Assembly: GCA_028551475.1 (NCBI GenBank)
Contig: CM052358.1
Location: forward strand, 5,334,501-5,398,500
DNA length: 64,000 nt
Origin: Casuarina equisetifolia
Taxonomy: Eukaryota; Streptophyta; Magnoliopsida; Fagales; Casuarinaceae
Direction: 5' to 3'
The position numbers and the translations under genes were made by a program. Positions 34,331 to 46,939 of the stretch are shown here, one piece after another (the first letter of the stretch is position 1; each line of letters begins with the position of its first letter). The notes under the pieces were generated by a model. The model saw only the letters and a list, made by a program, of their open reading frames with translations, made no database searches and was not told the DNA's origin.

Positions 34331-35220
34331 TATGTTTTTTTTTTCTTTCATCTTTTTTTTTTAATCTGTTAAATCTATGCATTCCTTATTTATTTATTTT
34401 GCTTTAATCTTTTTCATGATCTGTTAAATCTATACGTTTTGTTTTTCTTGACTCTTTTTTCATCTGTTAAATCTATGTGTTTCTTATTTTGTTTCTTCCC
34501 GCATCTCTTAGTTTGATTGCAAAGATCTCCTGACTAGAGGTATTGAGTTTTATGAATGAGTAAATTAAATCCTTGCTTCAACACCATCCCCGTATACTTG
34601 AACTTTAGTTTTCCTTCGTTTTTTTCTGCCGAGAGACTCAATAAGGGATTGGGATTGATCTACGTTATTAATTATTAATTAGTATTAAGTTTGGTTCAAA
34701 TAAAAAGTTTGCTTAGTTTTAGGAGAATGTCAAATTCTAAAACTAGGAATTTGAAATTCAATCAAATTCAAAATCCACTCTTGCTGGGCTATGCCCAGAG
34801 TAGTACAACTGGGTTCGAAATTCGGCATAAGTGGGTTGTGACAATTTCAAACCTGATAAGAAGAAACGGATATTGTCTATCCCTATTATGATAATTTTAG
34901 GAATCCAAAACCTATTCATATTGAGTTAGGTGTGAAGAATATAAAATAAATTGCCAAAGAATAAGAAGATATTGTGTTTCTTCAAGAGATTAAAACATAA
35001 GTCATAATGTCTATTAACAAGAAAACTTTAGGAATTAATCTTGTAACTTTTGTGTGTGACTTTTCTATTGTAAATAGTTCTTGTGCAAAGTTAAATCTTA
35101 ATCCAATTATCTTTTGCTACCTATGTATTCACTTTATTATTAAGGACACATTCATAGTTTCTTGGGTGTGAGACCTCGTTATTAGACAAGACCTACAAAT
35201 TGGACTCTTTCCCCTCAAAG
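34331..35220. other. ~890-bp sequence unique to block B
   Basis: This interrupts the A/B alignment. Its first 200 bp are made of degenerate repeats of CTGTTAAATCTAT.YGTTYCTTATT (34363, 34421, 34458). The rest is AT-rich with no recognised gene or terminal repeats. Confidence 0.5.
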
Positions 35221-35659
35221 TTGACTTATGAGTGGTTTTTGTCTTTTGATCTACTTCCTTTTTCTCTCTAGCATTGTAATTTTATGTTACTTTCTTTGAT
35301 GAAAACCATGTGCCATGTATTTTCTATAGTCAATAATTCTAGTTGGAGGTTTTATAATTTTGGGACCTACACTTTAAAATAGTCTTTTTTAATTTTGTTC
35401 TATCATGTTTTATATAAATTTCAATTCATACTTTGAACGAGATATGTTTTCTTCATAACTTTACTTTTGTCTTTTTCTATTTTCTTTATAAATTTCAAAT
35501 GAGATTGTTTTATAATTGTATTTGTATCTCTTTTTCAAGTTCACAATTGCTCCTTGCAGGTTTATGGTTCTTAAAGCCACGTAATTATATACTTTTTGAT
35601 GAATGCGTAGTGGTAGTTCTTTTTCTTAGGCCTTTTTTTTTTATTTTGTAAATTAGTTA

Positions 35660-36713
35660 ATGCAATGGCATGTTACCTTAATGTTTACATCATTTATCTT
35701 ATTTGGTTTTCTTTCACTTAATGTGCTTATAAACCAATTTGATTCTAACCTCATTATTGAATTGGTGAATCACAGCTTCATATTGGAATCAAAGGAAGGA
35801 GAGATACAAACCTACACATGTTCGTTCTTTTCTTGCCCCACGACCATATCCTTGGCTTGTATTTATCGAGGTAGGAAAACAAAAATTTTTCGTCATATCA
35901 AACCAGCATTGTTATAAAGAAAGCATTCTTGAGCTATGCAACAAATGGTTCACTTTGATTGATTGGACTTCCTATGATTGCTATCTTTTTAATTTCATCT
36001 CATTGGAAAAGATTCAATTACCTCGATGGAAACACGAAAGTGAACCAAATCTTTGCATTCTATCATCATCTCCAAGTGATCCTACATGTCATATCTTGCT
36101 TATCAAATACTTGTATAGGAGCTTTGAGTTTTGCAAGCTAGGTGATACTGAATATACCGAGCAATGGCTTGAAAATACTGATAACTCGACAATGATTGCG
36201 GCAACTATGGTTGGAGAAACTATTTATTGCTTGATACATTGATCAAATTCCAATGGGGGAGTGTTTATATTAAGCACAATTTTATTTACAGGTTTAGAAG
36301 TTGAATTTACATATTTGGTGGCAACAGAACAATTATTTTTGCAAGAGGTTCCACATATTACAAATTTATGGCCATTTCTTATTGAAGATTGTGGTGAAAT
36401 CTTTTTGGTGATTCGGGTACATTCTGATTACAGAATTCATTGGCCTAGGGAATTCATAGTCTTTGCAATGGATTTTTCCAAAAAGCAGTGGGTGAAGTTG
36501 ACAAGTCTTGGTGATCAAACTATTTTCTTGTCAAGCAATCAAGGCATGATTTGTTCCGTAATAGAATTGAAAGTTCAACCAAATTTGATCTACTACACAT
36601 TGTATAATGATAGACATCTTTATGTGTTGGACTTTAAAAATCAGACTGTTTCAACATCTTTACCTTGTACTATCATAAGGAGCAATTTAGAACCAAAGTG
36701 GTTCATGATTTAA
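35660..36713 (+). pseudogene. KIB1-4 beta-propeller (DUF295) pseudogene, copy B
   Basis: Better preserved than copy A. Readable segments: LACIYRGRKTKIFRHIKPAL, then after a +1 frameshift near 35917 SILELCNKWFTLIDWTSYD, FISLEKIQLPRWKHESEPN, TMVGETIYCLI, and after a shared stop at about 36240 CGEIFLVIRVHSDYRIHWP, FAMDFSKKQWVKLTSLGDQ and LYVLDFKNQTVSTSLPC. These fit the KIB/DUF295 domain of plant F-box proteins. The frameshift and the stop are shared with copy A, so the ancestor was already broken before the duplication. It lacks 24 nt after NKW that copy A still has. The open frame 36261-36713 alone is not a functional gene. Confidence 0.75.
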
Positions 36714-37021
36714 TCGTTTTGTAAGTTTACAAAAATTGTTATGACTTAATTTGTAATTTATGACCATTTGTTTTAAAGTTTTATGTAATTGCTTGGTCAT
36801 GTACAATGGCACAACAATAAGATGATTACTTAATTAAACCTTATATGTAGCATATACTTTTTTAGGGAGGTTAGTGCAAAAATTTTATATGCATGTATGT
36901 AAAAAACTCTTGCGTGCATAATCTTACTTATAACTTAATTCCTCTAGAAGCTATTCTAAAATAGCTTTAACTTGATAATAGTGATAAGGTTCATATTTGA
37001 AGAATATTGAATACTCTAATA

Positions 37022-37895
37022 TATAGCTTTTCAGTTGGTCGGATGCAAACTTGTTTCTTCGATCTCTTATTAAATCTGTAATTTCTGTAATTTCTTTTTC
37101 TTTTGCTCCCATCTTTTATTTTAATTTGTTAATTTTAGTGCAACGATCTCCGATTGGAGGTCTCAGGTTACTTTCAAAAGACTTCGCCTTTATTTTCTTT
37201 CAAATTTCGGCTCCCCTTTTTTTGATCTGTTAAATTACGTTCCTTATTCTTTTTTCTTTTCTTCCTCCTATCTATACGTTCTTTTTTTTTTATATCTTTT
37301 TTTCTTGGCTTACTTTTCTTTTCTTCTGTTGGTTTCGAAGTTGATTCTTTGATTTGTTAAATTTAGTAGATGTATTTTCGCCTTCGTTTCGTTAATGGAG
37401 TTCAACCAAAAGATGGCCTTTTGTTCCTTTTCTTTTTCTTTTTGTAATATGATGGTATTTTTGGGTCTTCACAAGACAATACCATAATTGAAAGTGGGAA
37501 ATAATTCTGTGTAGTGATATTTGTGTATCTATTTTTGGTGTTTTTGCCTCCATAGACGAGAGTGGGAAGTGATTAAGGCCGATTTCGTAAATGGAATAGT
37601 AGATTGTCTTAGTTTTTTTTTTTTTTTTTGGTGATATAACAGTACTGTTAGGTGTTATACATTTTAACTTTCTGTTTAATATTTTTTGGCTCCCCACTCC
37701 CACCTCGTAATTTTTTTTCTCCACTTTCCCTTTCGCGCATTGCGAGTACATGAGGATTTTTTTCTTGCTAATTTTCAATTATTATCTATAGTGCATGCAC
37801 TCACAAATGATATAAAATGAAAACTAACTATAAAAAAAATTCATACTCATAACCAACAGTGGTTAGGAAACATCAAAAAAGGAAAAAAATAATAA
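37022..37895 (+). repeat. Block B 3' part (partner of 31085-31970)
   Basis: Near-identical to the 3' part of block A, including the GAGAGTGGGAAGTGAT..AGGCCGATTTCGTAAA and CATACTCATAACCAAC stretches. It directly abuts the KIB flank here because B lacks A's 1.1-kb insertion. Confidence 0.85.
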
Positions 37896-37899
37896 ACGG

Positions 37900-38455
37900 T
37901 GTTAAACTTGTCTTCGATCTATTATTAAATCTATACTGTCCTTTGTTTTTTCTTTTTGGTTCCCATCTCTTATTTTAATTTGTTAAATCTAGTGCAACGA
38001 TCTCCCGTTTATGAATAAGATACCTTCAACAGACTTGACCTTTATTTTCTTTTCGAATTTTGGTAAATAATTCTGTGTAGTGAGATTTGTATTTTTTTTT
38101 TTTTTATGTTTCTTCCATAGACGAGAGTGGAAAGTGATTAGGGCTGGTTTCGTAAATGGAATCCATTCAGTAGATTATCGTAGTTTTTTTTTTTTTTCCC
38201 ATGATACAAGTGTCACATGCTTAAGATCATTTTTTCTGTTTAATTTTTTTTTTTGGCTCCCCACCTCTTAAATTTTTTTCTCCACGTTTCCCTTTCGTGC
38301 ATGCGAGTACATGAGGAATTTTTTTCTTGTTAATTGTCAATTATTATTTATAGTGCATGCACTCTAAAATGATATAAAATGAAAATTAACGAAAAAAAAT
38401 TCATATACTCATAACCAACAGTGGTTAGGAAATATCAAAAAAAGGATAAACGGTG
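37900..38455 (+). repeat. Third, partial tandem copy of the T-rich 3' part
   Basis: Repeats the order CTTCGATCTATTATTAAATCT, GCAACGATCTCC, GACTTGACCTTTATTTTCTTT, GTGTAGTGAGATTTGT, ACGAGAGTGGAAAGTGAT, GTTAGGAAATATCAAAAAA and ACGGTGTTAAA, with about 300 bp deleted relative to 37022-37895. This makes three copies in the window. Confidence 0.8.
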
Positions 38456-38859
38456 TTAAATAATGTTTAATAATTAATTTAAGAAAAGAAAAAGGTAGTA
38501 AATATTGCTTTTAATCCTATAATAATAATAAAAATGTAGTAATGATTCTTTATTTAGATTGGTCATAATACATAATAATTAGGACTGACTTTGTATACAA
38601 ATTCCTTACATGGTAGGTAAAGAAATTCATATTTTTATAAATATCTTTTTTGGTTTTTATTTTTATGAGAAATTAAATAATTTTGTATGGAAAGTGAAAA
38701 AATAAGAGCCATAGATGAATAAAGTAATCTAAAAATAAAGAGATAATTTTCATTTGAGTCTGGTGATAATGATTCTAATTATTTTCGTTTTGTTCAATTT
38801 ATTGTGTGAAAAATTTGAGAGTGAAAATTTTGAGACCAATTTTTTCCTCGGAAAACTTA

Positions 38860-39812
38860 AAAGGAGATAAGATTACAAAATTACCTAAGAAATTTTTAAT
38901 CACAAAAAAAATCTTTCTCGCCTTTATACTTTTTGTTTTTGTTGCTTTTAAGTGGCTCAAGAATTGAGACCTCCTTAAATGGCCGTGACCAAAAACCTAA
39001 AAAGACAGAGGAGGCCTTTCGGCGAGTCAACCATGCCCCGTGGGCCTCTGGTCCTGCGTGGCCAGGATGTGCTGTTGTGTCCACATGCGTCGCCTCCCAC
39101 CTCTACATCTTGCCTTCACAACACATTATCTCTCCACCTAACGCCCCCCAGAATGGTTTGATAACTTCATTTACGAGAGAGATTGAAGATAACATGCCTG
39201 AGGTACGACTATGAATAAAACTCACTCTTTATAACATCACTACAGAACACAAGCGAGAGAAGAGAATGGAAATGGCAGGCTCAAACTCTCCTACCAAGTC
39301 CATTTTCAACCTGTCACCAAGATAGGTGACAAGTGATGTATTCTTCCGTCATTTTCTTAACAATCTAATCTCCCATATAAAAATCTAATAACGAGAAAAT
39401 AACTCCTGAACTTGTGCTTTACCATCTCTCCTCCCATCTCTCCCCCACCAACTTCATCTAACTTCATCTCTTTCACACTTTTTACCTACTTAAATAGTGA
39501 AGCATGGTGAATTGCATGATCAACACCCTGTTTTGGTGTTGCCAAAGAAACTTTTTACCAAGTTCACTTCGATTCTCCCCGTTCAAAAGCAAACTTCAAG
39601 TTACAAAATTATCACACAAAATTACAAAAAAAAAGGTAGTTCACTGAGCCTCTGTAATTTCTCTAACAACAAAAGACTACAAAGTGAAAGAAAAAGCAAA
39701 CCTACCAACCATCTAACTGAAACTTCTATTCTTGCCTCTTTTTCAGGATCGAGATCTTTCCCGTGGTGGTGGTGAACGGCTGCATTGTCAATAATATAAT
39801 CAAAATTCAAGC
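38860..39812. repeat. Segmental repeat covering the SR gene 3' end (source copy)
   Basis: Partner of 24240-25222; it includes the functional terminal exon (39743-39779) and 3' flank of the SR gene. Left and right limits are set by where similarity to the other copy fades. Confidence 0.85.
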
Positions 39813-42752
39813 ATAACATACCGGCATAACATACGAGGTCGAATAGACAAACAATCAGGGAAACAACGTATGTGAGAAAATTACTAACCTGTCATATCTC
39901 CCGTTAACTGGGCTCTCAGCTCTATCATACTTGGGGCTCCCCCTTAATTCAGGTCTGGAACTTGGATTTGATCCATGACCATAGTCTGGGCTAGCCCTAT
40001 CCCCACGAAATGGACTAGGGGATCGACCACGATCATAGCTTCTCCTATCAGGAGAAATGTCCCGGCCTCTTCTTTCAGGACTGTAGCCATTTCTTTTTTC
40101 ATCATCATCTCTAACTGCATATTCCACCGAAATTACCCGATCCATGAACTTACTGCACACCTCAAATATAAGTAAACCAGAGTAAAAATAGTGCAGATCT
40201 GCAAACATGGCCAAGTAACCATAAAACTGATTGTATCATACAACCGTCTTCAAAAGCAACCATAAAGATTTTCAATGAGATCTTCTTGATCAAGCATGCT
40301 ACCCTCTACATACATGTTAGATTTTGCGGAAGGAAAATACAACCTCATGTTTGTTGCTTCCAATGCCCTTGAAGCATCGTCCTGTGTCTCATACTGGACA
40401 AATGCAAAATTCCTTCTGATCCTTATGTTTGATATTTTCCCATAGGGATCAAAGTGCCTCTCCAGATCCCTTGTCCTGGTATAACTTGGGTCAAAATTAA
40501 TCACAAATAAGGTTTTTGATGGTCGCATGTTAGCTGAAGATCTGGAACCACCAGGCCTTCTAATGCCACGTTCATGCTGCAATAAAAATATTCAGTGATG
40601 GCTGTGAATGATACACTCAGGACTGAACATATCAATTAAGTGTTTTCAACCCCTATAAAGCTCGTCCAAATCATCATGTCTAAAGCAAAAAACTATCCTT
40701 CAGAGAAGAGTAAAGAAAACATGCAAACAGGTGCGTGTCTGCACATATACACAGATAACCACAGTAGGGCAGATGGAAATGAAAGACCACCACGACTATT
40801 GAAGTGAAGTCTTCTGCGGCCACATTTCATCAAGCAAATCAGATGTGACCTTAAGAAAAAATTTACAAAGAGAATTCATGTTATATTTGATATGCATGAG
40901 AGAGAAAGAGGTGTGAATGACCAACGAACATGCTCCAAAAGTCTGGGCATGGGCATGGGCACGTGCACACAGACATGCTCCAAAAGTATGCGATGCAAAT
41001 AACAGTGAAGTGCTTAGACATCAATCTTCAAGCCCAGACAATAGAAGAATCACAAATCACCTTGGTCCACTCAACACGAAGTCGGCGGCCCTTTCGACCA
41101 AATTCTGTCCGATCAAGTCTTCGAATTGCATACTCAGCATCTCGTTCGTCCTCCATATAGACAAAAGCAAATCCTAGGAAACCAGAATGTTAAGAACTGG
41201 GGCAGGAAAATTCAGTTTAGTGAACTAGTAGCCAAAAGCAAAAATTGTGCTCACTGAAACCATTTAGAAAAAAAGATGAAAATTTACTCCTTGAACGCCA
41301 AAAAATTATATGTTATTGAAAAAAAATTGAACTACCAGGAAGTAACATAACACCTGCCACTGGCTGCAAAATCATCATGATTTCTAGGTTGAAACATGTC
41401 GGAAACCGGACACTGGGCAAAAATCATGAGGAATGAAAAAGCAATGATATCTGTGGTAGTGTAGGATGGCAGGGCTAAGGCAGATCAGATTAATTCTCCT
41501 GGAAAAATACTAGAACAGGAAGCTTGGGCACATGCTAGAAAAGAAATGCAGAGAAGCACATCCACCCAAGAAGAGCATGGGCATTCCAAGTAATCCTGCG
41601 CCAAAGAAATGGTTGAGTATGGGGGTTTACATTCTATGAAACTTTCTTCTGTTAAGGAAAAATAACGGATACACCCATCTGAAAATGATTGTTTAAAAGA
41701 AACATTGACCCTCGTTGGTATCAGCAATCTTTCCCCAAGTACTATTGGACCATGAACTATCCAAAAGATGATATTGAATTCCATTTTTAAGGATATTCAA
41801 AACAACCAGAAGAAAGAGCTAAATTCTTTTACCACGAAAGTTCTATCCATTGGGAAGACTCTCTACATCCCCCTCTACTCATCCTTTGTCTCTTTTCAAA
41901 TTAAAAACCAAATGAACTTAAACTGAAGCGAAAATGGCATTTTATGCAATGCCGATATTTTGCTAAAGTAGCAAACAGTGGTTTGACTATAAAGCTGACC
42001 CAATTAAGAAGAAATGAAATCAAATACGTTATTAGTCTGTATTGTCTTTGGGTGCTGTGACTCGTATACAAAAAGGGTCAATGAATTCTTTTAATACAAT
42101 CATTTTCAATGGGTGTATGCTATTTTTCCCTTTCTTAATCATGTAGAAACCCCACTACAACTCAACATAGGAAGAAATTTTCATCGATGAATTGTCTAAT
42201 CCAAAAAGTATTTAGTCAAGCCACCTTCAAAAGAGGGCAATATTTTCTGTTATATTTCTCCATTGCAGCAGGTCTTACCTCTGAACCACACAATCAGTAT
42301 TCTACCATACTTATATAATTGAACTCCACATCTACAATATTTGTTTAAACTTCAACATACACTCATCCATAGAGAAAAGGAAACTGCAATAGCCCAGACA
42401 ACAAAGTTCTCAGAGCAGAAGTAGAAAATAGGTAACAAACACACATACAGTAATAATCAAGACAATCAACATGATCAACAGCCTTAGCACTTTCTTCTAA
42501 TAGCTTGATCACTTGATGTGAACTCAAGAAAACATCCACGGACAAGAATAGACCACTCTAGATTAGATAAAACAACAAAGAATAATAACCTTGGACTATT
42601 GCCATGTCAAGATATCAGCAGTAACATTGTTGAAAAATCAACTTACCAGACTTCATATCAACCCTCTCGACCCTACCATATCTTCTGAAAAGCCGCTCAA
42701 CATCAGACTGCCGTGCATCAAATTCAATATTACCGCAAAATATGGGCCGCAT
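39743..42752 (-). CDS. RS41: SR splicing factor, plant RS subfamily (RS40/RS41-like)
   Basis: Coding exons on the minus strand: 42752-42647, 41173-41061, 40576-40344, 40152-39889 and 39779-39743; joined they give 250 residues. RRM1 (residues 2-72) starts [20 protein letters not shown], with RNP1 [20 protein letters not shown]2 (about 95-165) has RNP2 TLFVINFD and RNP1 [14 protein letters not shown]. The C-terminus is an arginine/serine region ([35 protein letters not shown]). These nuclear proteins bind exonic enhancers and recruit U1 and U2AF. The RS tail is about 100 residues shorter than I expect for Arabidopsis RS41. Intron 1 (41174-42646, 1.5 kb) is long, as in other plant RS genes, where it hosts regulated alternative exons. 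The last exon supplies only 12 residues. Confidence 0.93.
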
Positions 42753-43850
42753 ATTTCTTGAGCTCCAACAATCAACTTTTTCAACCCTTTGATGAAATGC
42801 CTGTAGAAGAAAAAGACGGAATTACATAAGCATTTTATCAAGAAGCAAAAAGATCTGAAAGGACCAGAAAAAGGTAAACTTTCTTTTCTCCTTTATTATA
42901 TCTTATTTGCTGAGGATAATGACTGCAGAAGAGAGAAAAGAATAAGGCTGATGAAAAATTTAACTTAATCACCCAGTACGCAGAGTTGTTCTTCAGAAGC
43001 TTCATCTAGGAACATCAAGCAAAAAGCACATCTAACCAAAGTGGTCTTGACATAGGCATTTCAAGATATTAACTTTGCATGTGCACACACAAGCTCCAAG
43101 GTACAATTAGTCTCCTCAATTACATTTTCCCAATACTTGGAGAAAGAAAAATAAAGATTCTGACTTCGTTGAAGTAAGCTCTATCTCAGATAATACCTCC
43201 TCCCAGTATGAACAGAGTGGAGGGAGAAGTTGAATGCTCAAAATTCGCTGATACATAACCTAGCATAAGGTTAAAATCAGCTACCCAATATACCGCCGTG
43301 GGGAAAAAAAAAAAAAAAGAGAGAGGACATGCGAAGCAAAAACCAGAAATTTTTGACCCATAATCGCCAACCAAGCTTGCAAAAACGTACGGAAAATACG
43401 ATTGGTCTGCACTGATACAAAAGGTTATTACAGGCATCCTGCCATTAAGTCCTTAAGCCAACAAGAAAGTGAAATAGCTAGTACTCGTCACACATGAGAT
43501 CACAAGAATAATTGCGCACAGCATACAAAGAAATGCGAGTAGCCACGAAAATAAACCAAATAGAGTGAAAAATCCAAGAAGCACAGTCGGATCCGTTGGT
43601 AATTCGAGAAAAAGGATCCGATTTCGTACCTATGAAGCCTTGCGACGGAGTCTAAGAGAAACCCCGGCTGTAGAGAACCAAATGGGGCTCAAAAATATCT
43701 CTATTTTGTAGCTCGAGAAAGCCCCGAGAGGGACAAGCCATCACAGAGAGAGGGAAAATGTCAGTAAAACGACAGCGTCGGGGAGCAAAAATTCTATTAT
43801 CGAGTAGTGTTTGGTCATAGGGATTACCCTGTCCTACGCGGGGCATGTAC
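42753..43850 (-). other. SR gene 5'UTR, leader intron and promoter side
   Basis: A clear acceptor (TCTTCTACAG at about 42801-42810, minus strand) lies 48 nt upstream of the ATG, and a donor (CATAGGTACG) at about 43629. A non-coding first exon upstream of 43630 spliced to 42800 is therefore likely. The relatively GC-rich 43640-43840 probably holds that exon and the promoter. No other gene is seen. Confidence 0.55.
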
Positions 43851-45973
43851 GATAAGCCACAAAAAGTACTATAAATCAGGTGGATTTAATTATTAGGTTT
43901 CAAAGGTTTAGTAAGCCAAATATTTTATTTAACTAAGTTGAAAGCATTATAATTCTTAACCTTGTTAAGTAGGTCAGTATGTTATATTCACGTTTGTCTG
44001 CGGAATTATTCAAATTTAATAAAATAACTAATCAAACATATATTTTATAGCTTAATTTAATTTATATCATTAGGGAAATAACTTCAAACTAGCATAGTTT
44101 TTCAATAATTACAAGCCAAGTCCATATCAGGATTTATACAAATTTATAAGATATACTACAAGTGTCTTCCTTTTTTATGCAAAACTTTGTTGTACAATAC
44201 TTTATTGTAGTCTAAGCTTATTTTTTTGCTAACAAATGATTGATTCATTTGTAGTATTAAGTTAGAACACAAAAAAGAATGATTAGTTCTAATGTTATGT
44301 AGAAGGCCTAGGTCCACCTCTTTCCAAAAGATTCATTGAGAAGTGGCTCTAATATTATATAGAAAACTTAGATTTACTTCTTTTCAAAATGCATCATTAA
44401 AAAGAGAAGTTTTCATAACTTATAAGACACATCACAAGTTCTTTTTTCTTTAATGTGAGACTTTGTTATTCAATAGTATGGTTACTTATAATGTTATTGG
44501 ATAAGTAGAGTGATTAACAAGAAGAATTATTTCTTTATACAAAATCTATTTATCATCTATAAAACTATCTATAAGAGTCTTACTAATCGTTTGTTGCTTT
44601 AGTCTATGTTACTAGGATGGGATCAATGGGTGATAAAGAAGTTAATGGAAGTCCATGTTTTTGGTGGGGACCTCCATTTCTAGTTGGTACGAAGCTTACC
44701 TAATATCTGCAGAAGATGAAAAAGGATTATGTATCTATAGAACAAGGACAAGCTATGATTTTTAATAGAACAGACAAAAGAAGTCTCTGGTTTCCTAAAT
44801 CATCCAAAAGTTCAGACTTCAATATTTCATTTCATGTAAAGGAAAAAAAAAATCTACATTGATTATCATTTTTAATAGGCTTGGAAGTACAAAACTTTGA
44901 TGAGACCCTAATAAATAGTTACCCTGATTACGATTGATGGCCTAATGAAGTTAGAGGAAAGTCCAAATGCCAGGGACAAGTGGCTAAAGTGGGTGAGGTT
45001 GGTGGGAGGGACACTAATGCTAATGGAGTTTGTGTTGTTTCCTTCTTTCTTCGTCACTCTTCATTCGTTGGTTTCTCTTCCTTTAACAAGGTCTTCCAAC
45101 CCTTATTTCCCAACTACGGAGCTGTCAACTTCAAAACTGTCCTCATTTCACTTATTTACTCCTTAAAGGGTTACCTAGATCAGTTAAAGAGCGTCCTATT
45201 GATCATAATATAGCTCTACAAGTGTTGCTTTGGAAATGGTATATGTATTCTTGACATCCAATCTCTCCTGATTTTTTGGGACTACAAACGTGTTATTTAT
45301 CCTTTCATCTAGGTGATATGGAACTAGTAGGCCAACTCCTTTGAGTAAATTTGAAAAGAGAGACATCTCACAAACCATATGTGGCTACCTTTATAAAATA
45401 AAGGGGATTCACAAATTTACAGTACGGACATATCTTTACTGGAAAAAGAAATATGGATGTAATAATCATAACAACTAAAATCTCATATTGGACTACAAAA
45501 CTGGTTTTTTTCAAACTTAGGTATCTGAGACTGTGGATAGTTTGTGAGTAATTTACACAGAGAGAGACCACAACAACTAGACAAACCTTATAAGCACTCT
45601 TGATTCTTAGGGATACATTCATTTTTGGAAAAGCCAATGGCCAAAACTAAAATACGGAGGCTATCATTATCCATTTATTACTGCATCCGGAAAATATGTG
45701 ACATTCTTTTCGTGCTTTACGGTAGGTAATTTAGCATACTTGTCATTGCTAACCAACGTGGTCCTTTGATTGGACAATAAGCTTATCATTAGTCTTTGTG
45801 GTGTTGTTTAATCCAGATTGTTCAATCTCTGTCTTTCTCCATCCGTCACCAAGATTTGAAGAACTCATGCTATCACTTGAAAGCAACACTGCAATTTCTT
45901 TAACTCCTCAGGCTATTGTAGTTCTTGGAAATACAAGATATTAGGTACTACTTGCAGATGAACTTCTGTGCCT
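43851..45973. other. Gene-free AT-rich interval
   Basis: No gene is supported. The open frames at 44945-45213 have no recognisable family. The part next to 45973 is the ERF 3'UTR. A loosely repeated phrase (TCTAATGTTATGTAGAAG / TCTAATATTATATAGAAA at 44287 and 44347) is a roughly 60-bp degenerate direct repeat. Confidence 0.45.
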
Positions 45974-46804
45974 TCAATTCTCACCATTAAAGGGGGATCC
46001 ACTGAAGGTTGGTGGCACCACCACAGAAGAAGAAACCTTGAACCTCTTGCTCCTTGAACAATCTTCGGCATCAAGACCCATCTCCGGGCTATCCATGTTC
46101 CAACCCATCAGCGGATCCATAAACCCATGCTCACCAAAACTAACTTCTCCAATATCGGATCCATCTGAATCTAGGCCAGGTTGCCGGAACCCCATCCATT
46201 CAGCACTGCTTTCTGAAAAACTAGAGCTTTCCCAAGAAAATGGATCATTCTCTACATGGGGCACAATGATGCTTGGCTGCACCACTTTCTTAATGCTGTC
46301 GAGGTCCGTTTGGTTTTGGTATTGGTAGTTTCTGAAATGAAATATCTTAGCGAAAGTGAAGTGGTCACTTACCCTACTCTTTGGGAACTTGTTGTCACTG
46401 TTCCTCGCCATGATACTCTGGAGGTTTTTGCTCAGCCTGGCTTTCAAGGAAGAGAAGCTGAGTCCATGCCTTCCATCGGATTGTGATGGTGACCCTCCGT
46501 TACTAGAGGATGAATCCGATAGGCTAGGATTGGGGTTAACTGAGGCAAAGTTGGTACGGGCATTTTCTCCTCGTAGGGCTCGAGCCGCTTCATCATAGGC
46601 TCTGGCCGCTTCCTCGGGGGTGTCATAAGTTCCGAGCCACAGTCTTACACGCTGAGACGAATCCTTGATCTCCGCCACCCATCTACCGGAGAGCCTTTGT
46701 CGAACTCCGACAAACCTGCGAACTGCCGGTTTGCTCGATTGCGCCTTGTTGTTGGTGGTGCTCGCAATAGTGACTTCCGGGGTTTCCGGTCCTGCCATCG
46801 ACAC
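45974..46804 (-). CDS. AP2/ERF transcription factor (RAP2-11/ERN-like AP2 domain)
   Basis: A single-exon gene of 276 residues with one AP2/ERF domain at residues 30-87 ([45 protein letters not shown]). The [15 protein letters not shown] form, with Val in the usual ERF Ala-14 place and Asp at 19, recalls the RAP2-11/ERN group rather than classical ERFs or DREBs; subgroup assignment is tentative. Ser/Asn-rich linkers follow (about 90-110), then an acidic stretch near the C-terminus ([34 protein letters not shown]) that could activate transcription. A basic SRSKRFK near the end may assist nuclear entry. It would bind GCC-box or related DNA in the nucleus. The ATG is followed at once by MAGPETPEV; no upstream in-frame ATG competes. 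Confidence 0.9.
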   Translation of the reverse strand: MSMAGPETPEVTIASTTNNKAQSSKPAVRRFVGVRQRLSGRWVAEIKDSSQRVRLWLGTYDTPEEAARAYDEAARALRGENARTNFASVNPNPSLSDSSSSNGGSPSQSDGRHGLSFSSLKARLSKNLQSIMARNSDNKFPKSRVSDHFTFAKIFHFRNYQYQNQTDLDSIKKVVQPSIIVPHVENDPFSWESSSFSESSAEWMGFRQPGLDSDGSDIGEVSFGEHGFMDPLMGWNMDSPEMGLDAEDCSRSKRFKVSSSVVVPPTFSGSPFNGEN

Positions 46805-46923
46805 AGAAATCTCAGGCAGATTGCGGCTGAGCTTTAATTAGGTTTCTTTTAGTTCAGCAAGGACTAGAAGAATTTCTTATTGCATGTAAAAAGCTACTGG
46901 CATGGCTGGTACGATCCTGCGAC

Positions 46924-46934
46924 ATATATATATA
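46924..46934 (-). promoter_or_regulatory. Putative TATA box of the ERF gene
   Basis: The minus strand reads TATATATAT about 120 bp upstream of the ERF start codon, which would give a leader of about 90 nt. It lies next to an AC-rich run (46937-46955). Position fits; nothing else confirms it. Confidence 0.4.
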
Positions 46935-46939
46935 CTCAC

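Larger units (their letters stand above)
33870..37020 (+). repeat. Segmental duplication block B
   Basis: Direct partner of 27270-29590. The start (GTCCAATAATAATTCCTTATC) and the whole 94-codon open frame at 34032-34313 match A almost base for base; divergence rises in the KIB part. Confidence 0.9.

Noticed and set aside
40928..40990. 44-bp spaced repeat ACATGCTCCAAAAGT in SR intron 2
   Set aside because: A single short repeat with no consistent extension; likely local slippage.
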